Source: Pirellulales bacterium
Lineage (GTDB): Bacteria > Planctomycetota > Planctomycetia > Pirellulales > JAICIG01
Assembly: GCA_025927475.1 (NCBI GenBank)
Contig: JAICLL010000001.1
Location: 107,943 to 171,942 of the forward strand
Reading direction: 5' to 3'
Length of the DNA stretch: 64,000 bases
The stretch's first letter is position 1. Each line of letters opens with the position of its first letter. This document shows positions 35,603 to 45,266 of the stretch, piece by piece. The notes beneath the pieces are model-generated. The model was not told the origin of the DNA, did no database searches, and worked only from the letters and a program-made list of their open reading frames with translations. The position numbers were made by a program, and so were the translations under genes.

Positions 35603-38600
35603 ATGAGTCCCCTCTTCTCGCGCGCCTGGGGGCGCGGTTCAAGTCGTCGTCGGCAACGTGGCCATGAACGCGCGGTCAAGCGCACGTCGCGACCGCAGTA
35701 CTTCCGCTTTGGATCGGAGACGCTGGAAACGCGCGCCTTGCTGTCGGCGAATCTGGGGTTTGCGGTCGCGGGGTCGGCGGATGTATTTGACGCGGGCGGT
35801 TTCGGAGTCGCGATCGATGCCGCTGGCGATTCCTACACGCTTGCCACCAATGCCGTCTACAAGTACGCGCCCGACGGAACCGCGATCTGGTCGGCCCCGT
35901 TCACCGCCAGCCAAGGTACGTTCAACGGACCACCTCAAGGAATCGCGCTGGATGGCAGCGGCGATGTGTATATCACCGGTAGTTATTCCGGATCCACGAA
36001 CCCTGTGTTCGGCGCGACCACCCTGCCGGCATCGGGATCGACCGACACGTTCCTCGCGAAACTTGACAGCACGGGAAGTTTCCTGTGGGCCGAAGCATTT
36101 CAGGGAGCGGGCGGAGCCTATAACAGTCAAGGAATAAGCTTGGCCGTTGATTCGGCCGGAAATGCTTATCTGGCGGGCACCTATCGCGGCGGCGCCACGT
36201 TCGGCAATGTCGGATTGTCCGGCGACCCCTTGGATGACAATGCCTTTGTGGCGAAAGTCGCTGGCGATGGGCGGGTGTTGTGGGCCAAGGGCTATGAGGG
36301 CAGCAGTTCGGTTTCGTTCTCCGGAATTGATGCGCGCGGAATCGCACTCGACGCCCGCGGAAACGTCTATGCCACCGGCATGTTTACCGGCGTGGTGGAT
36401 GTAAATCCGCTGAAGCCCGGCGCCAACGTACTGAGCGACTCTGGGATCGACCGTGGCACCGAGTACATCCTCAAACTCGACAACAACGGGAATACCGTCT
36501 GGACTCAACAGGCCCTTAACGTCGCTTTCTTCGGCGAGAGCGCAGGCAACGCGATAACCGTCGACCAGAACGGCGATATTTACGATACGGGCACCTTCAC
36601 CGACGGCGTTGATTTCGATGCCTTCGGGAATCGCGGAAGCATCCTGAACACCAATGGCATCTTTGACAACAACGCCTTTGTGCTCAAGCTGGACGCGGCC
36701 GGCAAATTTCAATGGGCGGATGCAATCAATCAGACTTCTTCCTTTGCCGAAGGCGCCATACCCCACGGAATCTCGGTAGATCCCAGCGGCAACGTATACA
36801 CCACGGGCACCTTCGACGGTCAATTTGATTTTGATCCAGGTCCATCGGCGTTCAGCATGGCGGCGAGCGGCTTTTACACCGCCACATATGTGACCGCCTT
36901 TGATAGTGAGGGACAGTTTGGTTGGGCCGTGATGGCAGGAGGAAACGAATTCTGGAACTCCGGCAACGGCATTGCGGCTTCGGCAAACGGCAGTGTTTAC
37001 ATCGCCGGCACGTTCTCCAACGACAATACGACTAGCGGTGTCGATTTCGACCCTGGGCCCGCCTTTTTTCCGCTCAACACCACGGTCGGATTCGGCTCGG
37101 GCAGCTACACCTGGAAGCTCACGCAGTCCATTATTTCGGGCACCGTGTGGGACGACAGTGACGACAACGACGGCGTGTTTGAATCCGGCGAGCCGGGCGT
37201 GGCTGGCGCCGTGGTCAACCTTTATGCGGCCTCGGGCGGCGCCGCGACAACCAATCCCGGTTCGCTGATCGCAACCACCATCACCGATAGCCAAGGGCAT
37301 TACAACTTACTCCCGCTCGACGCGGGCACTCAGTACAACATTCAGGTTCGTCCGCCAATCGGATTTGGCTTTGCCCCGGAAAGCGCGGGAGCGGCCGGGC
37401 AGATTCAAAGCAATGTCGATGCTACGGGACTAGGCAGCATCTTGTCGCTTTCGACTCAGCCGGTCGAGGTCGATGCCGGGCTGGTGGGAATGCAGCACCC
37501 GTTCGGTTGGGCGTTGCCGGTCGCCACCCTGGGCAGCACGGCGGGAATGTCGATCGCCACAGACGCCGCGGGAAATGTGTACGTGGCGGGAACTTTCAAG
37601 GGCAAGCAAGATTTCGATCCCGGGCCAGCCACCGATTTCATCACTTCGGGCAATTTCGGAAACGCGATCAACGATTTCGTCGCCAAGTACACGCCTACCG
37701 GTGCGCTGGTTTGGGTCCGCACGACGGTCAGCAATTCCAGTCAGGTCGGCGCCGATCCGAACGTCGCGCTCAAAATGGCGATTGATCCAACGACTGGCGA
37801 TGTCGACGTGTTGACGCTCATCAAGGGAAGCACCGATTTCAATGCGGCCCAACCCGGAACCAACGTCGTCGCACTGCCCACAGGAGCAACGTCGACCGCC
37901 GTCCTCTGGATCGTCGACAGTCACGGCAATTTCGTTTCCGCCCGCAACATGGTTGGCGGACAGGCCGATGCGGTTGGAGGGTTTGCCATCGACAGCTTGG
38001 GCAACGTCTATCTGGCCGGCGCGTTCAACAACACGGCCGATCTCGATCCCGGACCTGCCTCGAAGTTTTTCACGAGCAACGGCGGAGACGATATCTTCGT
38101 CACCAAGCTGGACATTGACGGCGTGTTGGCATGGACGCAGACGTTTGGGGGCGTCAAAGACGACGAGGTGAATTCGCTCGCCGTCGATGCCGCGGGCAAT
38201 GTGGTGGTCACCGGCAGCATTCAAGGCAACGTACCGTTCGGTTTTTTCACGCTGGCAGGCGCGGCCGCGCCGGCCAACACGGCCTTTGTGGCCCAGCTCA
38301 ATGGCACGGCGATCGTAGCTCCGCCTGGCTTTGGAAATTTCGGACTGGCCGGCGGTGCGCCGCTCTGGGCGGTCACCCTGCCCGCCTTTGCTAGTAGTGT
38401 CGGCAATGGCGTGGCAGTCAATCAGGCGACGGGTGAAGTCTATGCCACCGGCGCCGGCTATGATTCGCTCGATCCGGGCAGCCCCAGCACCGCCTACGTC
38501 TGGAAGATTACCGCCAACGGCGCTGGAGACACGCCCGCCCTCATTCCCTCGACCGGCGATTCGGCGGGCCGCGGCATTGCGGTCGACGCGGCGGGGAATG

Positions 38601-41600
38601 TTTGGGCCACCGGCGCTTTTTCCGGAACGGCTAACTTCGACGTTTACGCCACCAACGCTACGGTGAACTTGACCGCCACCGGCGCCCACGACGCCTATCT
38701 GACGAAGATTGGTTTTAATGGCTTCGGGCTGCTGCAGGCCGATCAGTTTGGCGGCGCGGGAGACGATATCGCCAACGCGGTGGCAATCGATGGTATGGGA
38801 AACGTCTATCTGACCGGCAGCTCGCAGGGCCCTGCGAATTTCGATCCCGGGCTGTCGTCGCTCGACACCTTCACCATCGGCGCGCCCGGCGAACAGGACG
38901 ACTTTGTAGCCCGGCTCAATGCGCCGCCCGCCACTGCCGATATCGCACCGAGCTTTGCCCTGCCCGGCGTGCCGGTGACGGTGCTCGAAAACTCGGGACC
39001 GTTTACCGCGCCCTGGGCCGGCGGCATCATCCCCGGAGCCCTCGCCGCCCCGCTGGGTCCCATGGGCGAGAACGACCAAGCGCTCAACTTCGTCGTCACC
39101 AACGACAATCCCGCGCTGTTTGCCGTGCAGCCCGGCATCGACCCAACCACGGGCACGCTCACCTTTACGCCGGCCCTGAATCAAAGCGGTACGGCGAACG
39201 TCAGCGTCACCCTGCGCGACGACGCCGGCGCATCGATCACGCAAAATTTCATCATTAGCGTAACGTTCATCAATTTGCCGCCGACCTTCGTCGTCAATCC
39301 CACGCTGCCGAGCGGCGGTGATCAAAACGTCAACGAGGACTCTGGCGCTCACATCGTGCCGAGTTGGGCGGCCAGCATCAGCGCGGGCGCCGGCAACGGA
39401 GACGCCCTCGCGCCGAACAACACGCTGCAGTTCACGGTCGCCGACACCAACCTGGCGCTCTATGTACCGGGTGGTTCCCCAAGGATCGACCCGAACACGG
39501 GCAACCTGACTTATACGCTGGCGCCCGACGTTAGCGGCAGCGATCTGGTGACGGTTTTGCTGCACGACAGTGGAGGCACGGTCAACGGCGGCGGCGACGT
39601 CTCGACGCCGTTCAGGTTTCACGTCAACGCCCTGTTTGTCAACGATGCGCCGACGTTTACCGCCGGCCCCAGCCTGACCGGAGCAGCCAGCACCAAGGAG
39701 GACGCCGGTTCCGTCGTCATTCCCCAATGGGCCTCGAACATCAGTCCGGGTGAGGGCGCCAACGAACAGAATCAGATGTCGGGCCTTTACTTCACGCTGA
39801 CCAACGACCACCCGGAATTGTTCTCCGTGCTGCCGGCGATCGATCCGATCACCGGCAATCTGACCTTCACGCCCAAGCCCGACGTGGCCAGCATCGACAT
39901 GGCCGACCACCTGACCGTGCTGCTGCACGACTCGGCGGGCACCGCCAATGGGGGCGTGAACGTGTCGGCGCCGCAGTCGTTCACCATCAACGTGCAGTTT
40001 GTGAACAATCCACCGTCGTTTCAGATCAACCCCGCCTTGATCAACGGCGGGAATCAGCTTGTGCGGTTCGATTCGATAAACAATACGAAGAATTTCGCCA
40101 CCGGCCTCAGCCCCGGACCGGCGAACGAATCCAGCCAGAAGCTGGATTTCAAGGTCAGTTATCAAGTCACCAAGGGCGATCCGAATCTATTCTCGGCGCC
40201 CGGCGCGCAGCCGCCGGCCATCGCCCTCGGCATCGATCCGGTCACGGGACTTCCGACGGGCACGCTGAGCTACACGCCCGCACCTGGTCTCACCGGCACC
40301 GCGACCGTCACCGTGCAGTTGCACGACAGCGGCGGCACGGTCAATGGCGGAGTCGACCTATCGGCGCCGCAGACTTTTACGATCGATGTCGAACAAATCG
40401 ACCGCCCGCCCAGCTTTACGGCCGGCCCCGACCAGCCCGCTGACCCGACTCATCCGATCCTCGAGAACTCCGGGGCGCAGTCGGTAGTGTGGGCCACCAA
40501 TATCAGCGCCGGGCCGCCGGACGAGTCGTCGCAAATGCTCAGATTCGTGACGACATATCAAATTCTCAGCGGCGATGCCGACCTGTTCAGCATCGCCGAG
40601 GGCGGCGTCGCACCATCGATCGATCCGAACTTCGCGTCGAATCCCGATGGAGTGCTCACCTACACGCCGGTCGCCAACCGGAGCGGCGTGGCGAACGTTT
40701 CGGTCTATTTGCAAGACAATGAGGGCACGGCCTTCGGCGGCATCGACAAATCTCCTATCAAGACATTCCGCATTACAATCACTCAGGTCAACACCGCGCC
40801 GACATTTGTCACGTCGACGAGCGCCGTAGATGTGGACGAAGACACGCAAGGCATTCAGTCGGTATCGCAATTCGCAACCAATCTATCCCCCGGGTCGGGC
40901 CCCAACGAAAAAAACACACAGAAGATCCTCACGTTCCACGTTCTGCCGGCGACCACCGCCGACGCCACGGCAGCCGCCACGCTGTTCGCTGAGCAGCCTA
41001 GCATCGACTCGACAGGCAAGCTTTCTTACGAGCTGGAACCCAATGTCGATGGCACCGCAACATTCAACGTCAGCTTGCAAGACGACGGCGGCACGCTCAA
41101 TGGCGGCGTCGATACCTCGGTCGCCGTGCCGTTGACGTTCCATGTCAACTTTGTCAACGATCAACCCGTGTTGAGAGGGTTGAGCGATCAGGTGTTGTTG
41201 GAAAACACCTCGTCGGCTCTGCTGCCCGCTCAGAGCCTTCCGTTGCTGCTTAGCCCCGGGCTCGACGCCAATGAGCAGCAGCAACATTGGACGGTGACGA
41301 TCGACAATGACAATCCGGGCTTGTTCGCGGCGACGGCGTTAGGACCGCCTTCCATTACTCCCACCACAGGCGAAGGCACCGCCGCCGGCACGTTCACCTA
41401 TCAATTGGCGCCTAACCACAGCGGCGTGGCAAATATCACGGTGACCTTGACCGACGATGGCGTGCCCGACCAGGGGACGCCCGCGGCAGATTCGCCGGTG
41501 GGCCAGATCACGCAAACCTTCCGGATTGTCGTGACGCCGGTAAACACGCCGCCGCGGTATCAATTCAACCCCGCGGTAGCCACCGTGCCCGATCCCAACA

Positions 41601-44200
41601 CGGGGCTGACTCCTTCGGTGACGACCACCGAAGACGCGTCGGCCCAGACGCTGGCGAACTTTTTGACCGGCATCTCGCCCGGCTCAGATCCGGCCGAGGT
41701 GGGCCAAAAGGTCAGCTTCCAGACGACGGTGCAATCGAGCACCAACCCGAACTTGTTTGTCATCCCGCCGTCGATCAGCGCCAACGGCACGCTCAGCTAC
41801 ACGCTGGCGCCCAATCAAAATGGCTCGGCGGTGATTTCGCTGGTGGCGCATGACGATGGCGGCACGCTGAATGGCGGCGTCGATACTTCGCCGCCGCAGT
41901 TGTTCACCATCAATGCGTTGTACGTGAACGACCCGCCGACGTTCACGTCGTCCGGCGCGCAAACGGTCAACGAAAACGCCGGCGTGCAACGCGTGCCGCT
42001 GTGGGCAACCAACATGAGTCCCGGCGAGGGCGCCAACGAAGTCGGCCAGACGTTGCACTTTGTGCTGACGCCCAACGACCCGGCCTCGGCGTCGCTGTTC
42101 TTGGTCCAGCCCGCCATCGATTCGGCCGGCAACCTGCTCTATTCGCCCGCGCCCTTCGCCAACGGCACTGCGAGCTTCACCGTGACGCTGGTGGACAACG
42201 GCGGCACGGCTAACGGCGGCCAGAATACCTCCACGCCGCATCCGCTGACCATTACCATCAACCCGGTCAACGCGCCGCCCCAGTTCGCCAAGGGACTCGA
42301 CCAAATTATCGACGAAGACTCGGGACCGCATGTCATCAACGGTTGGGCCACCGGCATTCTTGACGGGCCGGGCGATCCGCCCAACCAGTCCTTGTCGTTC
42401 AGCGTGCAGCCGGCCGACGCTCAATCTGCCGCGCTGTTCTCGGCTGGTCCCGCCATCGACTCGTCAGGCAATCTCAGCTTCACGCCCGCGCCGCTGGCAG
42501 CCGGCGTCGGCACCTTCACCGCCACCCTGAACGACGGCGGCAGCACCGCCAACGGCGGACAGAACACTTCGGTGGCCGAGACGTTCCACATTACCGTCAA
42601 TCCGATCGACCACGCGCCCACGCTGGCGAACTCGCTGAGAAATGTGGTGGTCAACGAAAATGCGCCTGCCAATCGTTTCAACAATCTGTCCGATGTTTTT
42701 GCCGACGTCGACATTGCCAAGGGCGACAAGTTGACGCTGTCGCTGGCCGGCCCCAATGGCGGCAACAGCAATCCCAGCCTGGTGACGGCCGTGCTTTCGG
42801 GTTCCGATCCCGCCACGGCCACCCTGACGCTGACCTACCAGCCGAACCAATTCGGCACGGCGACGATCGATCTGCGTGCCACCGACCAGTCGGGCAAAAC
42901 CGTCGACGAAACGATCACGGTCACCGTCAACGCGGTCAATCAAGCGCCCTCGTTTACCGCCGGCGGCGACGTGCGGGCGGACGATACCGCGGGCAACGTG
43001 CTTCTGCCCGCCTGGGCCACCAAAATTTCGGCCGGGCCGCCTAGCGAAGCCAAGCAGACGCTCGATTTCGACGTCATCGGCAACACCAACCCGGCGTTGT
43101 TTCTGGTTCAGCCGGCGGTGAATGCAAACACCGGCGCGCTGACATTCGCCCCTCGACCGGGCGTGCAAGGCACCGCCGCCATCACCTTGGTGCTGCACGA
43201 CGATGGCGGCACAGACAACGGCGGAAAAAACCTCTCGCCGCCTCAGACGTTCAACATCACCGTCGGCGCGATTCCCACTGCCCAGCCCGATTCGTACCTG
43301 CTGGGATTGGGAACCAGCGACCGTGTGGACGCCGCCAGCGGCGTGCTGAGCAACGATACCACCTCCGCCGGCGGATCGACCTCCGCCCAGGTGGTGCAAG
43401 GGCCGGCGCATGGCAAGTTGACGCTGAATGCCGACGGCTCGTTCACGTATGTGAAAGGCGCCGACTTCGCCGGCATCGATCAGTTTACGTACCGGGCGGT
43501 TAGCAGCGGCGGGGCGAGCGCTCCGGTCACGGTCCAGCTTGAGTCCTATGAGGCGACAATTGTCGATAAGGTTTATCAGCAAGTGCTCGGCCGCGCCGCC
43601 GACAGCGCCGGCTTGCAATTCTGGACCGCTCAGATCGAAGACGGCCAGCAATATGGCAAGGTGGCTCAAGGCATCTTCGAAAGCGACGAGCATCTCGATC
43701 CGATTATCGAGCAGTATTATCAGCAATTCTTGCTGCGGCAGGCCGATCCAGGCGGCCTGGCTCACTGGGACCAGGTGTGGAAGCAATTCGGCGGCCCGGA
43801 AGAAGTAATCGCCGGCATGATCAGTTCGCCCGAGTTCTTCCAGGCTTCCGGCGGAACGAATAGCGGCTGGGTTTCGGCCCTCTACGACCGCCTGCTCAAC
43901 CGCGCGGCCGATGCGCAGGGATTGCAATATTGGACCAACCTGCTGGACCAGCATCAATTGACTGAGCAGCAAGTGGTGCTCAATTTTGAAGACAGCAAGG
44001 AGAACGACACGCTGTTGATAACGGGCTTTTATCAAGAGTACTTAAACCGCGCTCCGACGCAGCAGGAGTTGGACACGGCGGTGGCCCAGATGCAGGCCGG
44101 CGCCACGCCGCGCGACATCCAGATTTCGATTATCAACACCACGGAATATCGCACCAGTCCGCCGCCCCCGGCCAATGGCACGGCGCAGAAACTCTCGTAG
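35603..44200 (+). CDS. giant surface protein: propeller repeats, SdrD-like domain, cadherin-like repeats, DUF4214
   Basis: 2865 residues. The N-terminus has a basic stretch and SETLETRALLSA, a planctomycete signature of large exported proteins. Two SBBP-type propeller regions follow (about 50-505 and 630-1110; VDSAGNAYLAGT-like units). An SdrD-like B domain lies between them (SGTVWDDSDDNDGVFESGEP). About twelve cadherin/Ig-like repeats of 110-130 residues (1112-2552) share 'VNEDSG.. W.TNISPG.. FTPAPN..GTA.VTV.L.DDGGT.NGG'. A CshA-like repeat (about 2553-2650) is followed by three DUF4214 units (VYQQVLGRAADSAGLQFWTA) to the end. Cell-surface or matrix adhesion is likely. The ATG at 35603 starts the exported-type sequence; an upstream ATG at 35318 adds 95 unlikely residues. 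Confidence 0.9.
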   Translation: MSPLFSRAWGRGSSRRRQRGHERAVKRTSRPQYFRFGSETLETRALLSANLGFAVAGSADVFDAGGFGVAIDAAGDSYTLATNAVYKYAPDGTAIWSAPFTASQGTFNGPPQGIALDGSGDVYITGSYSGSTNPVFGATTLPASGSTDTFLAKLDSTGSFLWAEAFQGAGGAYNSQGISLAVDSAGNAYLAGTYRGGATFGNVGLSGDPLDDNAFVAKVAGDGRVLWAKGYEGSSSVSFSGIDARGIALDARGNVYATGMFTGVVDVNPLKPGANVLSDSGIDRGTEYILKLDNNGNTVWTQQALNVAFFGESAGNAITVDQNGDIYDTGTFTDGVDFDAFGNRGSILNTNGIFDNNAFVLKLDAAGKFQWADAINQTSSFAEGAIPHGISVDPSGNVYTTGTFDGQFDFDPGPSAFSMAASGFYTATYVTAFDSEGQFGWAVMAGGNEFWNSGNGIAASANGSVYIAGTFSNDNTTSGVDFDPGPAFFPLNTTVGFGSGSYTWKLTQSIISGTVWDDSDDNDGVFESGEPGVAGAVVNLYAASGGAATTNPGSLIATTITDSQGHYNLLPLDAGTQYNIQVRPPIGFGFAPESAGAAGQIQSNVDATGLGSILSLSTQPVEVDAGLVGMQHPFGWALPVATLGSTAGMSIATDAAGNVYVAGTFKGKQDFDPGPATDFITSGNFGNAINDFVAKYTPTGALVWVRTTVSNSSQVGADPNVALKMAIDPTTGDVDVLTLIKGSTDFNAAQPGTNVVALPTGATSTAVLWIVDSHGNFVSARNMVGGQADAVGGFAIDSLGNVYLAGAFNNTADLDPGPASKFFTSNGGDDIFVTKLDIDGVLAWTQTFGGVKDDEVNSLAVDAAGNVVVTGSIQGNVPFGFFTLAGAAAPANTAFVAQLNGTAIVAPPGFGNFGLAGGAPLWAVTLPAFASSVGNGVAVNQATGEVYATGAGYDSLDPGSPSTAYVWKITANGAGDTPALIPSTGDSAGRGIAVDAAGNVWATGAFSGTANFDVYATNATVNLTATGAHDAYLTKIGFNGFGLLQADQFGGAGDDIANAVAIDGMGNVYLTGSSQGPANFDPGLSSLDTFTIGAPGEQDDFVARLNAPPATADIAPSFALPGVPVTVLENSGPFTAPWAGGIIPGALAAPLGPMGENDQALNFVVTNDNPALFAVQPGIDPTTGTLTFTPALNQSGTANVSVTLRDDAGASITQNFIISVTFINLPPTFVVNPTLPSGGDQNVNEDSGAHIVPSWAASISAGAGNGDALAPNNTLQFTVADTNLALYVPGGSPRIDPNTGNLTYTLAPDVSGSDLVTVLLHDSGGTVNGGGDVSTPFRFHVNALFVNDAPTFTAGPSLTGAASTKEDAGSVVIPQWASNISPGEGANEQNQMSGLYFTLTNDHPELFSVLPAIDPITGNLTFTPKPDVASIDMADHLTVLLHDSAGTANGGVNVSAPQSFTINVQFVNNPPSFQINPALINGGNQLVRFDSINNTKNFATGLSPGPANESSQKLDFKVSYQVTKGDPNLFSAPGAQPPAIALGIDPVTGLPTGTLSYTPAPGLTGTATVTVQLHDSGGTVNGGVDLSAPQTFTIDVEQIDRPPSFTAGPDQPADPTHPILENSGAQSVVWATNISAGPPDESSQMLRFVTTYQILSGDADLFSIAEGGVAPSIDPNFASNPDGVLTYTPVANRSGVANVSVYLQDNEGTAFGGIDKSPIKTFRITITQVNTAPTFVTSTSAVDVDEDTQGIQSVSQFATNLSPGSGPNEKNTQKILTFHVLPATTADATAAATLFAEQPSIDSTGKLSYELEPNVDGTATFNVSLQDDGGTLNGGVDTSVAVPLTFHVNFVNDQPVLRGLSDQVLLENTSSALLPAQSLPLLLSPGLDANEQQQHWTVTIDNDNPGLFAATALGPPSITPTTGEGTAAGTFTYQLAPNHSGVANITVTLTDDGVPDQGTPAADSPVGQITQTFRIVVTPVNTPPRYQFNPAVATVPDPNTGLTPSVTTTEDASAQTLANFLTGISPGSDPAEVGQKVSFQTTVQSSTNPNLFVIPPSISANGTLSYTLAPNQNGSAVISLVAHDDGGTLNGGVDTSPPQLFTINALYVNDPPTFTSSGAQTVNENAGVQRVPLWATNMSPGEGANEVGQTLHFVLTPNDPASASLFLVQPAIDSAGNLLYSPAPFANGTASFTVTLVDNGGTANGGQNTSTPHPLTITINPVNAPPQFAKGLDQIIDEDSGPHVINGWATGILDGPGDPPNQSLSFSVQPADAQSAALFSAGPAIDSSGNLSFTPAPLAAGVGTFTATLNDGGSTANGGQNTSVAETFHITVNPIDHAPTLANSLRNVVVNENAPANRFNNLSDVFADVDIAKGDKLTLSLAGPNGGNSNPSLVTAVLSGSDPATATLTLTYQPNQFGTATIDLRATDQSGKTVDETITVTVNAVNQAPSFTAGGDVRADDTAGNVLLPAWATKISAGPPSEAKQTLDFDVIGNTNPALFLVQPAVNANTGALTFAPRPGVQGTAAITLVLHDDGGTDNGGKNLSPPQTFNITVGAIPTAQPDSYLLGLGTSDRVDAASGVLSNDTTSAGGSTSAQVVQGPAHGKLTLNADGSFTYVKGADFAGIDQFTYRAVSSGGASAPVTVQLESYEATIVDKVYQQVLGRAADSAGLQFWTAQIEDGQQYGKVAQGIFESDEHLDPIIEQYYQQFLLRQADPGGLAHWDQVWKQFGGPEEVIAGMISSPEFFQASGGTNSGWVSALYDRLLNRAADAQGLQYWTNLLDQHQLTEQQVVLNFEDSKENDTLLITGFYQEYLNRAPTQQELDTAVAQMQAGATPRDIQISIINTTEYRTSPPPPANGTAQKLS

Positions 44201-44317
44201 ACGATCAATCGCCAGAGCCGTTCGAGGGCAGACGATTGCCAGCCTTGAACTTGCGGAGTTTTCCGCTAGCATAGCTAGCACTGCCTCATCATCCGCACCG
44301 CAAGGAGGTCATCTGTC

Positions 44318-45229
44318 GTGGCATTGGCCGCTAACCAACTCTATCAGGGCGATTGCATCGCCCGAATGCAAGAGATCGAAGCCGGCACGGTCGATCTGGC
44401 GTTTGCCGATCCGCCGTTCAATATCGGGTATGAATATGACGTTTATCACGATCGTCAGCCCTACGAGAAATACCTGGCTTGGACCCGCGAGTGGATGGGG
44501 GCGGTTTGCCGCGTGCTTTCGCCCCGCGGCACGTTTTGGATCGCCATCGGCGACGAGTACGCCGCTGAAATCAAGCTGATCGCCCAGAACGACCTGCGGC
44601 TGACCTGCCGAAGCTGGGTAATCTGGTATTACACGTTTGGAGTGAACTGCACGCGTAAGTTCACCCGCTCGCACGCGCATCTGTTTCACTTTGTCAAAGA
44701 TTCGGAGAACTTCACGTTCAACGGTTCCGACCCGGCGGTGCGCGTTCCTTCCGCCCGGCAGCTTGTCTACGCCGACACTCGGGCAAACCCCAAGGGTCGC
44801 CTGCCCGACGACACGTGGATTTTGCGGCCGCAAGATGTGCCTGGCGGTTTTGGCGCCGATCAAGACACCTGGTACTTCTCGCGCGTGGCCGGCACGTTCA
44901 AAGAGCGGGCGGGTTTTCATGGCTGCCAGATGCCCGAGCAACTGCTGGGCCGCATCATCCGGGCCAGCTCGAACGAAGGCGACCTAGTGCTCGACCCGTT
45001 TGGCGGCAGCGGCACGACACTGGCCGTGGCCAAGAAGCTAGGGCGGCGGTGGCTGGGCTTTGAGCTGTCGGAGGAGTATGTGCGGAACATTCAGGCCCGG
45101 CTCGACGCGATTCACGTCGGCCAGCCCCTCGATGGTCCCGCCGAGCCGCTCTTGAGCGCCCCCACCACCGCCCAGGGCAAGCGGTTACGGAAACCAAACG
45201 GCAGCACCAAGTCACCGCAGAAGCTATAG
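44318..45229 (+). CDS. DNA methyltransferase, beta-class (N6-adenine or N4-cytosine)
   Basis: 303 residues. The catalytic motif IV is [12 protein letters not shown] near residue 30, and the AdoMet motif is [20 protein letters not shown] near 225, followed by GFELSEEYV. This order marks the beta class, which includes CcrM/M.HinfI. No restriction enzyme gene lies next to it, so it is an orphan methyltransferase, possibly epigenetic. The GTG start at 44318 has GGAGG at 44304-44308 with a 9-base spacer. Target sequence cannot be read from the protein. Confidence 0.88.
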   Translation: MALAANQLYQGDCIARMQEIEAGTVDLAFADPPFNIGYEYDVYHDRQPYEKYLAWTREWMGAVCRVLSPRGTFWIAIGDEYAAEIKLIAQNDLRLTCRSWVIWYYTFGVNCTRKFTRSHAHLFHFVKDSENFTFNGSDPAVRVPSARQLVYADTRANPKGRLPDDTWILRPQDVPGGFGADQDTWYFSRVAGTFKERAGFHGCQMPEQLLGRIIRASSNEGDLVLDPFGGSGTTLAVAKKLGRRWLGFELSEEYVRNIQARLDAIHVGQPLDGPAEPLLSAPTTAQGKRLRKPNGSTKSPQKL

Positions 45230-45266
45230 TCTACGTGCCATTTCGTCGACAGCCCCTTAATCAGCC

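Noticed and set aside
37430..40165. A 911-codon minus-strand open frame inside the giant surface-protein gene
   Set aside because: It mirrors the repeat structure of the plus-strand gene, is rich in Arg/Gly/Val, and has no recognisable domain; it is a shadow of repeated coding sequence.
38940..43260. Repeated DNA in the surface-protein gene considered as a mobile or recombinant array
   Set aside because: The repeats match protein domain units of about 115 residues and vary in sequence; ordinary cadherin-like domain duplication explains them.
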